Positions 10,282-21,725 of a stretch of 64,000 nt of DNA are shown piece by piece. The stretch lies in the NCBI RefSeq assembly GCF_036850765.1, contig NC_089493.1, forward strand, positions 126,424,239-126,488,238. The letters are read 5' to 3'. Position 1 is the stretch's first letter. Each line of letters begins with the position of its first letter. The notes under the pieces were generated by a model, which was not told where the DNA came from, did no database searches, and was given only the letters and a program-made list of their open reading frames with translations. Source of the DNA: Saccopteryx bilineata. Taxonomy: Eukaryota; Chordata; Mammalia; Chiroptera; Emballonuridae. The position numbers were made by a program, and so were the translations under genes.

Positions 10282-11064
10282 AAAAACCCAAGGAGCAAAG
10301 AAGAAGCCACAACAAACCTGGTAAGGAGCGCCTGAATCTCCCCTGTTTACAGGAACGAGGGGGGTGGGGTGAGGCTGGGCTCTCACTCCAAGAAAAAGAG
10401 CAGTAAATACTGCTCACAGCCCCTTGCCTGGCGACCAGGGAACAAGGTGTGTTGAAAGGGCCTGTTTGTCTTCCAAAAAGAAAGGAGAGAGAGAGAGACG
10501 GATGATGAGGGGGAGAGGAATATAGGTGATGACATAAAAAGCTGACTCATTCAGTGCTGGAGGCGGCCATAACTGGGGGAGGGGCTGATCCTTCCACAAA
10601 GCAAGTACAAAAGTACTTCCAGGTCACAGAAATACAGACATCTGTCCAGCTCCAATCAGTGCAACAAGACACAGCTGAAAACAAGAAGTGAGGAGAAGGT
10701 CTCACAAGAAGTAACTCAGGTCTCCATGGGGATTTGAGATACACCTCCCGCTACTGAAGCTGAGAAAGCAACCTGCCCCCAAAGAGATTAACTGGCAGAA
10801 GAGGACTTCAGAGCCTCAGGTCACACCCACCGCGTTCCTGGAAACAGTTTCAAATAAGCCCCCTGCTGAGATCAGCAAACAAGACAATCACCTGTTAAGG
10901 AAACAAACAAATCAAGACTTCAAAGCAGCCCAAATCCTAAAGTGGATTACAAATAATAGCTGATGCCAACCCAAGAAGACCTAGAAACAACACAAGTAAA
11001 AATTGGAGGCAGACAACACCAAGCCTAGACTCAACCAGCTCTACAAAGAAAACACCCAGACACA

Positions 11065-11990
11065 ATGAGAAGACAAAGAAGTGCAATCCAAATGAAACCA
11101 CAAGAGAGACCTTCCGGAGATGAACTGAGTGATATGGAAATAATCAAACTTCCAGATGCGGAGTTTAAAATAATGATTGTAAGGATACTTAGGAATCTTA
11201 GAACAACAATGGATGGTCATCATGATCACCTAAATAAAGAAATAGCAAGTATAAAAAAGGATATTAAAATATTAAAAAAGAATCAGTCAGAAATGACAAA
11301 TACAGTATCAGAAATGAAGACCACAATGGAAGGAATTAAAAACAGGATGGATACAGCTGAGGATTGAATCAGCAAGTTGGAGGACAACTGGAATGAAGGC
11401 ATGAAAGCAGAGAAGAAAAAAGAAAAGAGACTCAAAAAGTCTGAGGAAACTCTTAGAGAGCTCTGTGACAACATAAAGAGAAATAATATCCGCATCATAG
11501 GGGTTCCTGAAGAAGAAAAAGAACAAGGGATAGAGGCTTTATTCAATCATATCATAGCTGAAAACTTCCCTAAATTAATGCAGGAGAAACTGTCATAATT
11601 TCAAGAAGCACAGAAAACTCCACTAAAAAGAAACCCAAAGAAACCTACACCAAGACACATCATAATTAAAATACCAAAGCTAAGTGATAAAGAGAAAATA
11701 TTAAAAGCTGTGAGAGAAAAAAAGGCTATCACCTACAAAGAAGCCCCCATAAGGATGACATCAGACTTCTCAACAGAAACACTTGCAGCCAGAAGGGAAT
11801 GGCAAGAAATATTCAAAGTAATGCAGAACAAGAACCTACAACCAAGACTACTTTATCCAGCAAGGCTATCATTTAAAATTGAAGGAGAAATAAAAAGTTT
11901 CCCAGACCAAAAAAAAAAAAAACCCACAAGGAATTCATTACAACCAAACCAATGCTGCAGGAAATGTTAAGGGGCATGGTATAAACAGAT
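11065..11990 (+). pseudogene. L1 ORF1 (RNA-binding nucleic-acid chaperone), degenerate
   Basis: ORF1p is the trimeric RNA-binding protein of the L1 ribonucleoprotein. The frame opens MRRQRSAIQMKPQERP at 11065 and runs through a lysine/glutamate-rich coiled coil (about 11150-11470). Next come the RRM core with NNIRIIGVPEEE (about 11485-11520) and the C-terminal domain ending in EIFKVMQNKNLQPRLLYPAR (about 11800-11865). Two in-frame stops occur: TGA at 11365-11367, where a tryptophan codon is likely ancestral, and TAA at 11596-11598. A run of about 14 adenines at 11909-11922 has slipped, so the last 20 or so residues are out of frame. Otherwise all three open segments share one frame, so decay is mild. 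Confidence 0.93.
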
Positions 11991-12041
11991 CAAAGTGGGA
12001 AAAGAATATAGCAAAAGAGGATTACAGCTTTAAAGAATAAA

Positions 12042-15000
12042 ATGGCAATAAACAACTATATATCAATAATAACCTTAAATGTAAATGGTTAAATGATCCA
12101 ATCAAAAGACATAGGGTAGCTGCATGGATAAGAAAACAGGATCCGTACATATGCTGTCTACAAGAGACACACCTTAAAACAAAAGATGCACATAGGGCCC
12201 TGGCCGGTTGGCTCAGTGGTGGAGCGTCGGCCTGGCGTGTAGGGGTCCCGGGTTCGATTCCCGGCCACGGCACACAGGAGAGGCACCCATCTGCTTCTCC
12301 ACCCCTCCCCCTCTCGTTCTTCTCTGTCTCTCTCTTCCCCTCCTGCAGCGAGGCTCCATTGGAGCAAGGATGGCCCGGGCGCTAGGGATGGCTCCTTGGC
12401 CTCTGCCCCAGGTGCTAGAGTGGCTCTGGTCACAAAAGAGCGATGCCCCGGAGGGGCAGAGCATCACCCCCTGGTGTGCAGAGCATCGCCCCCCTGGTGG
12501 GCGTGCCGGGTGGATCCCGGTCAGGCGCATGCAGGAGTCTGTCTGACTGTCTCTCCCCGTTTCCAGCTTCAGAAAAATTAAAAAAATAAAAATAAAAAAA
12601 TAAAAAGATGCACATAGGTTGAAGGTAAAAGGATGGAATACATTTCATGCAAATGGAAATGAAAAAAAAGCTGGGGTAGCAGTACTTATATCAGACAAAA
12701 TGGACTTTAAAACAAAGAATATAATAAGAGATAAAGAAGACCACTACATAATGATAAAGGGAGCAATCCAACAGGAAGAAGTAACTGTTAAAAATATCTA
12801 CGCACCTAATATAAGAGCACCTAAATATATAAAGCTGACTTGGATGGATATAAAGAGCAAGATGAATAGCAATACTATAATAGTAGGGGATTTTAATACT
12901 CCACTAACATCACTAGATAGATCCTCAAGAAAGAAAATTAACAAAGAAACAGCAGACTTAAAGGACACACTAGATCAACTCGATTTAATAGATATCTACA
13001 GAACCTTTCACCTTAAAGCAGCAGAATATACATTCTTTTCAAATGCTCATGGTACATTCTCTAGGATAGACCACATGTTAGGGCACAAAAGTGCTCTCAA
13101 CAAATTTAAGAAGATTGAAATCATATCAAACACTTTCTCTGATCACAGTGGCATGAAACTAGAAATCAACCACAACAGAAAAGCTCAACAATTCTCAAAC
13201 ACATGGAACTAAGTAGCAGGTTGGTAAATAACGAATGGATTAAGAATGAGATCAAAGAAGAAATAAAAAAATTCCTAGAAACGAATGATAATGAGCATAC
13301 AACAACTCAAAATTTATGGGACACAACCAAAGGAGTAATGAGAGGGAAGTTCATAGCACTACAGGCACACTTTAAGAAGCTAGAAAAAGTTCAAATAAAC
13401 ATCTTAACCCTGCATCTAAAAGAACTAGAAAAAGAACAGCAAGTAAAGCCCAGAGCCAGTAGAAGGAAGGAAATAATAAAGATCAGAGCAGAAATAAATG
13501 ACATAGAGACTAAAGAAGCAATATAGAGGATCAATAAAACTAGGAGCTGGTTCTTTGAAAAGGTAAACAAGATTGATGAACCTTTAACTAGACTCACCAA
13601 GAAAAAGAGAGAGAGGACTCAAATAAATAAAATTAGAAATGAGAGGGGAGAAATAACAACTGACACAACAGAAATACAAAGGATTGTAAGAAAATACTAT
13701 GAAGAGCTGTATACCAAAAAACTAGACAACCTAGATGAAATAGACAAATTCCTTGAAACATACAATCTTCCAAAAATCAATCTGGAAGAATCAGAAAACC
13801 TAAACAGACCAATTACAACAAATGAGATTGAAACAGTTATCAAAAAACTCCCAACAAAGAAAAGTCCTGGGCCTGATGGCTTCACAAGTGAACTCTACCA
13901 AATATTCAAAGAAGAACTAACTCCTTCCTTCTCAATTTCAAAAAATTCAAGAGGAAGGAAGACTTCTAAGCTCCTTTTATGAGGCAAGTATAATTCTGAT
14001 TCCAAAACCAGGCAAAGACAACACAAAGAAAGAAAATTATAGGCCAATATCCCTGATAAATATAGATGCTAAAATCCTCAACAAAATATTAGCAAACCGG
14101 ATCCAACAATATATGAAAAAAATCATACACCATGATCAAGTGGGATTTATTCTGGGGAGGCAAGGCTGGTACAATATTTGCAAATTTATCAATGTTATTC
14201 ATCACATAAACAAAAGGAAGGAGAAAAACCACATGATAATTTCAATAGATGCAGAAAAAGCATTTGATAAAATCCAGCACCCATTCATGATCAAAAGTCT
14301 CAGCAAAGTGGAAATACAAGGAACATACCTCAACATGATAAAAGCCATCTATGACAAACCCACAGCCAACATCATACTCAATAGGCAAAAATTAAAAGCA
14401 AGCCCCTTAAGATCAGAAACAAGGCAGGGGTGCCCCCTTTCACCAATCTTATTCAACATAGTCCTGGAAGTCCTAGCCACAGCAACGAAACAAGAAGAAG
14501 AAATAAAAGGCATTCAAGTTGGAAAAGAAGAAGTAGAGCTATCATTATTTGCAGATGATATGATATTGTATATAGAAAACCTAAAGTCTCAATCAAAAAA
14601 CTACTGGACCTGATAAATGAATTCAACAAAGTGGCAGGATATAAAATTAATACTCAGAAATCAGAGGCATTTTTATACACCAACAATTAACCGTCAGAAA
14701 GAGAAATTAAGGAAACAATCCCCTTCACTATTACAACCAAAAAAATAAAGTATCCAGGAGTACATTTAACCAAGGAGACTCAAGACTTGTACTAGGATAA
14801 TTATAAAACAATGATAAAAGAAATCAAGGAAGATAGAAATAAGTGGAAGCATATACCATGCTCATGGTTAGGAAGAATAAACATCATTAAAATGTCTATA
14901 TTTCCCAAAGTAATTTATAAATTCAATGCAATACCAATTAAAATACCAATGACATACTTTAAAGATATACATCACATATTCCAAAAATTTATATGGAACC

Positions 15001-16010
15001 AAAAGAGAACACAAATAGCCTCAGCAATCTTAAAAAAGAAGAATAAAGCGAGAGGTATCACACTTCCTGATATCAAGCTATACTACAAGGCCATTGTACT
15101 CAAAACAGCCTGGTCCTGGCATAAGAACAGGCACATAGATCAATGGAACAGAACGGAGAACCCAGAAATAAACCCACAGCTCTATGGACAACTGATATTT
15201 GACAAAGGAGGTAAGGAAATACAATGGAGTAAAGACAGCTTCTTCAACAAATGGTGTTGGGAAAATTGGACAGCAACCTGCAAATAAATGAAACTAGACC
15301 ACCGACTTACACCACTCAAAAAAATAAACTCAAAATGGATAAAAGACTTAAATGTAAGGCCTGAAACTATAAGCACCTTAGAAGAAAACATAGGCAGTAA
15401 GCTCTCCGACATCTCGCAGCGATATATTTGCTGATTTATCTTCACAGGCAAGAGAAATAAAAGACAGGATAAACAAATGGGACTATATCAAACTAAACAG
15501 ATTTTGCACAGCCAAAGACAATAAGAACAGAATAAAAAGACAAACTACACAATGTGAGAACATATTTGACAGTACGTCTGATAAGGGGTTAATAACCAAA
15601 TTTATAAAGAACTTGTAAATCTTAACACCAGAAACACAAACAATCCAATCAAAAAATGGGCAAAAGAAATGAATAGACACTTCTCCAAAGAGGATATACA
15701 GATGGCCAACAGGCATATGAAAAAATGCTCAACATCACTAATTATTAGAGAAATCCAAATTAAAACCACAATGAGATATCACCTCACACTGGTCAGAATG
15801 GCACTCATCAACAAAAGAACACAGAATAAGTGCTGGCGAGGATGTGGAGAAAAGGGAACCCTCCTACACTGCTGGTGGGAATGCAGACTGGTGCAGCCAC
15901 TGTGGAAAACAGTATGGAGATTCCTCAAAAAATTGAAAATCAAACTGCCTTTTCACCCAGCCATCCCACTTTTAGGAATATACCCCAAGGACACCATAGA
16001 ACGGTTCTAG
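12042..16010 (+). pseudogene. L1 ORF2 (endonuclease and reverse transcriptase), degenerate
   Basis: ORF2p nicks DNA and copies L1 RNA at the break. It starts at ATG 12042, with an early stop near 12090. An apurinic-type endonuclease domain includes DPYICCLQETHLKTK (about 12140-12185), then a SINE, then IIVGDFNTPLTS (about 12877-12912) and [12 protein letters not shown] (about 13138-13170). The reverse transcriptase has SPGPDGF (about 13863-13883), [13 protein letters not shown] and the catalytic FADD at 14548-14559. The C-terminus has a cysteine-rich CX3CX7HX4C motif (about 15833-15886). Frameshifts near 13210, 13525, 13930 and 14610, and stops between 15288 and 15668, disable it. Confidence 0.93.
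12197..12602 (+). repeat. SINE-B insertion in the L1 endonuclease domain
   Basis: Complete SINE-B with GCCCTGGCCGGTTGG head, box B GGTTCGATTCC and an A-rich tail. It is flanked by an exact 16-bp duplication AAAAGATGCACATAGG (12181-12196 and 12603-12618). The duplicated bases are endonuclease codons, so the original reading frame can be followed across the insertion. Identical duplications point to a recent event. Confidence 0.95.
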
Positions 16011-16598
16011 AAGGAGAAATGCACCCCCATGTTTATAGCAGCATTGTTCACAATAACGAAGATCTGGAAACAGCCCAAGTGTCCATCAGAGGACAAGTGG
16101 ATTAAAAAGCTTTGGTATATATATACTATGGAATACTACTCAGCCATAAGAAATGATGACATCGGATCATTTACAATAACATGGATGGACCTTGATAACA
16201 TTATACAGAGTGAAATAAGTAAATCAGAAAAAACTAAGAACTATATGAATCCATGCATAGATGGGACATAAAAATGAGACTCAGAGACATGGACAAGAAT
16301 GTGATGGTAACAGGGAGTGGGGTGGAGGGGTGGGGAGCGGCGAGGAAGCAGAGGGAGGGAGTGGGGGGAGGGGAGGGGCACAAAGAAAACCAGATAGCAG
16401 GTGACAGAGAACCATTTGACTTTGAGTGAGGGGTATGCTGCATTCTCAAAGGTCAATATAATCTGGAGATGTTTTCTCGGAACATATGTACCTTGATTTA
16501 TCAATGTCACTGCATTAAAATTAATAAAAATAAGATAAAAAAAGAAAATGTAATACAGAATTTTAAGATATTATAAAAAAAAAAGATAGGTAAGTGGG

Positions 16599-18578
16599 AT
16601 TAAGTAGAGGCCATATTATTGAACAGAGGCCAAGTCAATAGGAAATCCTAACTGTGGTGGAGGGCTCCACCCTGACTTGCTTCTCACCTGCCAATGTATT
16701 TGCTGGGAAGACTGTGGAGGCAGCACTTACTTTCTGGGATAATGGCTTTCTGCATGAAATATCTTTTAAGGAGGCCTTCAACAATTGAAATTTAGATTTT
16801 CATAACCCAAGTCAATCAACATGATTTGAAGGCCTACAAGGATGGGGGAGAATGTGGTCTCTGATCACATGCTGCCTCCTCTCTGGGACTGGCTGTAAAC
16901 TTCAGTTGCTTGGCAGACAGCACAGAACTTCTAGCCCCAAGTGAGCCATTTAACCTGTACCTAAGTTGAATTTTTGGAAGTTTTCTGGAGAAAAGAAGTA
17001 AATTCCCCAGGCATCTGGGAGTAGGCATGCAGGTGTGTCTCTAGTCTCTGTTGCAGATGGTGATCTGCCTCTGCCTCCGTCCAGAGCAACTTGCTACCTG
17101 TGCACAGGGTCCTGTGCCTGCTGCCCAGTCAAGGACTTTGCATCTGCATTTGTGTCATTAGCTTTGCCTGTCCAGTGGTTCATCCCATTGACATACCAGT
17201 ATGTTGTAACATTCTTTATTACGTGGAAAAAAAAAATCTCTTTTTGATCTTCAATTCTTCCTTCATCTATTTTTTTTCCCCTCTTTATAGCAAAACTCCT
17301 CCAAACAGCTGTTGCTACTGTCTCTAATTCCCCACTTTCTATTCTTTTTTGGACACATATCACCCCTTTTTACTCCTTTCCCTGTGCAACCTGGGCTTCC
17401 ATGCCCATGCCCACCACCCACCACCACCCCTTGCTTTGTTTTTTTGAGTGCTTCAGACCAGACTGAAGAGTTCTGATTTCCTCTGGCTCAGTGCAGTTCA
17501 CAGGAGGCTCAGACTAGCTAAGCCATTTCTGAATTTCAGGTTTCTAACAGAAATCACTGGTACTCAAAGTAAGAAGCTGATTCCTAACTCAGTTAAATCA
17601 GATTTTAACTGGTTCTGAGCAGGTCAGATCTAACCTTCCTGGATCAAGGAGGAGAAAATTTTCCAACTTGGGAACAAATCAAATTCAGAGCAATTCATGT
17701 TGACCGAGGCCTGGTGAGCCTGGCCCTGCTCGTCCTCCCAGGGTCAGACCGGAAGAACGGGACCCCTGCCTCTGAGGAGGAGGAGTGGGTTCAGCCAGGT
17801 GACCCAGCCTTCCTGTAGGAAAAGCTAGTGGAAATGACTCCTGGTAAACAGATTCTAATAAAATTAAACCAGTTTAAAGTCACATTTGTCGAAGTAACTT
17901 GGTTTAAACTGGATCAAATCAGCTTGAATTTCAATAGATTTACTCCTGCTGATAAAAACCATCTCTGCCCAGTGTAAACCAGATCACCCTACGCTCCCCC
18001 TATGCCCAGCTCTGCTGCTCCAGCATTACCTGTGGGCGAGGCTGGAAAGAGGGAAGGAAGAAACAAAAGCCAGAGGATCTTCCCCACTCTCTGACTCTTA
18101 GGAGGCTCTTTTCTGACTTCTTGAACCAGGAAAAGGGACTCCTCCTGGAGCTCTGTCTGCCCCTAGAGCACACTCTGAGTTTCTGGCTGCCTCTGAGTGT
18201 AGGCTGGGCAGCACTGAAGGGAAAAAATGGCCAGGTTAGTGGAACTTTGCATTCTGGTCTCCGTCCCTGATCTGCCTGCTATGATTCATTGTCAGAGCCC
18301 CGGGACAGCGCTGCTCCATCCGTCCGTCTAGGATTTATGGCTGCATTTAGCCTGTTCCTCCTTATTCCATCTTCTCTGGAATCCACATCTCATTTTGCTT
18401 TTTTTAGTCGTTGGTCCTTTGCCACATGGAAAATGGTATCTTAGTTTATGTTTATGGCACCTATTGCAAAAAAAAAAAAAAAAAGTTGTATTTTAAAATT
18501 TCGTTGACCAGCAATCACCCTGTATTATAGCTTAAAAGAATTAGGCAGTCCATAGCCTATTTTCAGAACCATTCTCCC
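16599..18578. other. Intergenic, no gene recognised
   Basis: No coding exon or RNA gene is supported here. Two palindromic motifs resembling Grainyhead-like sites lie at 17607-17614 (AACTGGTT) and 17867-17876 (AAACCAGTTT). An A-run lies near 18470-18484. The rest appears unique. Confidence 0.4.
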
Positions 18579-18873
18579 CAAGATGGTGGCTCAGTGGATA
18601 GAGCACTGGTATGCTGAGGACCGAGGTTCAAAAACCCGAGGTTGCCATCTTGAGCGCTGGCTCACCAGCTTGAGCGTGGGATCATAGACATGACCCCATG
18701 GTCACTGGCTTGAGGCCCAAGGTCACTGGCTTCAGCAAGGGATCACTGGTTTGGCTAGAGGACCCCTGTCAAGGCACGTATGAGAAAGCTATCAATGAAA
18801 AACTAAGGTGTCACAACTGTGAGTTCATGCTTCTCATCTCTCTCCCTTTCTGTCTCTCTCTTGCAAAAAAACA
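18579..18873 (+). repeat. Old SINE-A-type element, sense
   Basis: The segment has a GGTGGCTCAGTGGATAGAGC head and the same order of internal degenerate units as SINE-A (GCCAGCTTGAGCG..., GGTCACTGGCTT...). It then has TATGAGAAAGCTATCAATGA and a C/T-rich tail. It is much more diverged than the antisense SINE-A copies and lacks a clean duplication, so it looks like an early member of the lineage. Confidence 0.75.
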
Positions 18874-21361
18874 GCAATTTCACACAAAGACTGAACTACA
18901 ACTTCTGAATAATACCTTATGTTGTTTTTCTTGTTTGCATGTTTCCCCTGCATCTAGCTGTGAAGTATGGAACAGGACACAGTGATATGTTCTATTCATG
19001 ACACAGTAACCTGAATGGGCTGCCTAAATTTCCAGGAAATGGGAGCCTGGGGTTGAGGGTCAGAGGTTGGATTCAGGTGGCGAAGGTACAAGGAAGAAAA
19101 TTATTCCGGGAGGGTAGGGTGCACAGCACAGCAATGGAGGAGAGACGGGACCAGGTGCAGAGGGGTGCTTAAACTCTGCGATGTCATGGACTTACAGTCA
19201 CATGCAGCCTGGGCTCTAGCTGCTGCTCTCCTAGCACCCCCCCGCCCAACACTGTGTCCTCCACCAATTCCTGAGCACTGCCCCCCTTGGAGCCTGGAGA
19301 GTTTCCCCATTGCATTCCCCCTTCCAGGACACGGATTGGCCCTTTAACTGGAGCTTTTTCAAAGGCCAGAGGTGGCATTTAGGTGACCATGGCAAACCTA
19401 ATGGGGGATATTTTGCAGCCTGGTCCCTGGTGGAGCCAATCAGGAGGGAAGTTGCAGCCTTCTGTGCCCCATCTCACTTATGCAACAGTATACCCCTCAG
19501 TTTGGGCCTGCTAATTAGCACAGTTACCTCTGAGTATTGAAATGGCGAATCTCTTCAAGGGCTTCTCCAGTGCCACACTGTATTTACAAACACCATAGCA
19601 TTTAATTGTGACCACCACTGTGCCTGTCATGATATACCTGGGTTTTGCTGCAGTAACTGACAAACCCAAATCCCAGTGGTTTAACACAACTAAAGATGCT
19701 GCACCTCCAACAGGAGTGGTGGGAGCTTTGCTCATCAAAGACCCCTGAGGCCCAGGCTAACTGAGGCTACACCTTGGCAGTAGCTTCCATAATCTCACAG
19801 CACCAATGGGAATATAACACGATGCTTTGTAGACTCTTAAGGAATCTATCAACTTTTTGTTTGTGTGCACGTGTGTTTTAATTTTTAAAAGAAGTCAGCT
19901 TCTTGGCCAAAGCAAGTCACATGGCCACATTTAATTTCAAGGGGACAGGGAAATGAAATTCTTTCTTGCCCCTACCTGGGAGATGGTGACCCGCAGTAAC
20001 AATGATCCAAACCATGTCCTCAAGTTATCTCCACTCTAGAGTTGAACAATTCAGACTCTAGGAAGTCACGTTTCCAAAGTTCACACAGTGAATTCATCAG
20101 CTGAGCAGGGATCCAGGTGCACACTGTTTAACTGCAAAATCCAGCATCTTCCACAGCTCAGGCGTCTTCCCTTCACGAGACCATTAAACAGCTTCAAGGG
20201 AACGTCAGGTGCTGACAAGTGAAAAGTCTGACACCCAATTAAAGTTAACCTGGTGAAAATAGGTTTCTTTTCTCTCTTTGCAACAATCTGTTCTTAAAAT
20301 GGAAAGGAGAGTTAGAGAAGAGAGGAAAAGAGAAGGAAAGAAATGAATAGAAAAAAGAAGAAAGAAACAAACAGGCCCGTTCTCCAGCTGCCCCCACCGG
20401 AACCACAGTATCTAATTGCACGCCAGGGTGATTTGGTTCCTTCCACCGGGTGGTATTTTCCACTCACAGGACAGGGTCAGGAGAAGTGTATAACTTAACA
20501 CCCTTGTTCTTGCTTATGTTTGTCCTCTGCTTGATCCCATACTCTTCATTCATCCTTTGGAATGTCCCCATGACAACGGGAAAATGGCAGTGTAGTAAAT
20601 GAGATGAAAAAGAGCAACAAAGTACACAGCTCAACTTCCCCAAGACCTAGAGTCCTCAGAGGGAGGGAGGGCAGAGAGCATAAGAGCACTCCCCACCCCT
20701 TTCCCCACTTAAGAGAAGTCAGCCGTGGGTGTTTAGTCCCAGTCTGCAGATGAGAAAACTGAGGCTCAGAGAGGTGAAGTAATTGTTTGAGGTCACACCG
20801 CTAAAGCCAGATTAACATCAGCAGTTATTGTTTTCTGAATCATATCTCACTTCCTGTCCACTCCATTCAGCACCCTTCGACATCCTCCTAATCTGGGGAA
20901 ACTGTGAGGATACCATAGCTGTGGACGCAAGAGTAGCTCTGCCTTATCTAAAGCTGCCCCACTTCGTTCTGCTTGCTCTCTTGATGAGCAGGGCGACCCT
21001 TCACCATGGAGACATTAAGGTAAGGCAGTCACTCCACGGCTCAGGCTGTGGGCCCTGGAGGTGGACATCCCCAACGCTTTGGAAGGAACACTTCTCAGGC
21101 CTCAGAACTCTTCCTAAACAAACCTGAGGTGTCCAGAAGAGTTCTGGAAGGAGGCACGGACAGTGGTGGAAGCTTGTGTCCACACTGCTGGGCTAGGCCT
21201 CTGGACAAACCCATGAGGAAGACCCAGCATTGTTTTCTTTTAACCCCAAACAAGGAAGAACACAACTTAATTAGGTTAAGTGAGCTTTGAGTAGGGCCTG
21301 AAGTTCTTGGCTTTAGTGTGCAGGAGATTTGAAACCCGAGAGGCAGGCATTTAGGAGTTTC
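18874..21361. other. Intergenic with small ancient repeat fragments
   Basis: No gene is supported. Segments at about 20060-20200 and 20735-20815 contain the GATGAGAAAACTGAGGCTCAGAG / GGTCACACCGCTAA type of wording found in ancient MIR-type SINE fragments. A purine-rich tract lies at 20300-20370. I see nothing else. Confidence 0.4.
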
Positions 21362-21720
21362 TGTAAGGTATTTTTCCCCGCCGAGAAGGAAGGAACAGGT
21401 CTCAGAGTCACCAAGTGTGGTAAGTTCAAAAGGCTTTATTCAATACAGAGCGTTCCCTAGACGAGAGTCACTGGCCTGGAAGATGGAGGTCAGGAAAATT
21501 GCGCACGGAGAGACCGCGTGGGTAAATTTAAAAAGGGGTCCCTCTAGAGCAGTCGGGCTAATATGACGTAGAGAAATCTTACTGGCTGACAGTCAATCGC
21601 TTTTGTTTCCAAGGAGTCCTAGGAAGTTTCTTTTTGGTGCGCTTGACTGTGGGTGGTCCTAGCCAAAGTTCCCCGGCCTAGGTTCCCCACGTGACTATCC
21701 CTCTATCCACCAACCTTACA
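21362..21720 (-). mobile_element. Solo LTR (359 bp) with perfect ends and duplication
   Basis: Perfect inverted ends TGTAAGGT and ACCTTACA are flanked by an exact 5-bp duplication GTTTC (21357-21361 and 21721-21725). In viral orientation the polyadenylation signal AATAAA is the complement of 21435-21440, and a TTTAAATTTACC promoter-like element lies near 21525. It is the cleanest member of the LTR family seen at 3497, 5371 and 7845, and arose by LTR-LTR recombination of a provirus. Confidence 0.93.
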
Positions 21721-21725
21721 GTTTC

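Larger units (their letters stand above)
9716..16582 (+). mobile_element. Full-length LINE-1 (L1), interrupted by two SINE-B copies
   Basis: The element starts GAGACCTGAAGATGGCAGCG, a typical mammalian L1 5' end. It is flanked by a 16-bp duplication AAGATCGGTAAGTGGG (9700-9715) and AAGATAGGTAAGTGGG (16583-16598), with one mismatch. Order: 5' UTR, ORF1, short spacer, ORF2, 3' UTR with a G-rich tract (16310-16380), AATAAA at 16523-16528 and an A-rich tail. Without the SINEs at 9858-10281 and 12197-12602 and their duplications it is about 6.0 kb, the normal L1 length. Stops and frameshifts in both ORFs make it inactive. Confidence 0.95.
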
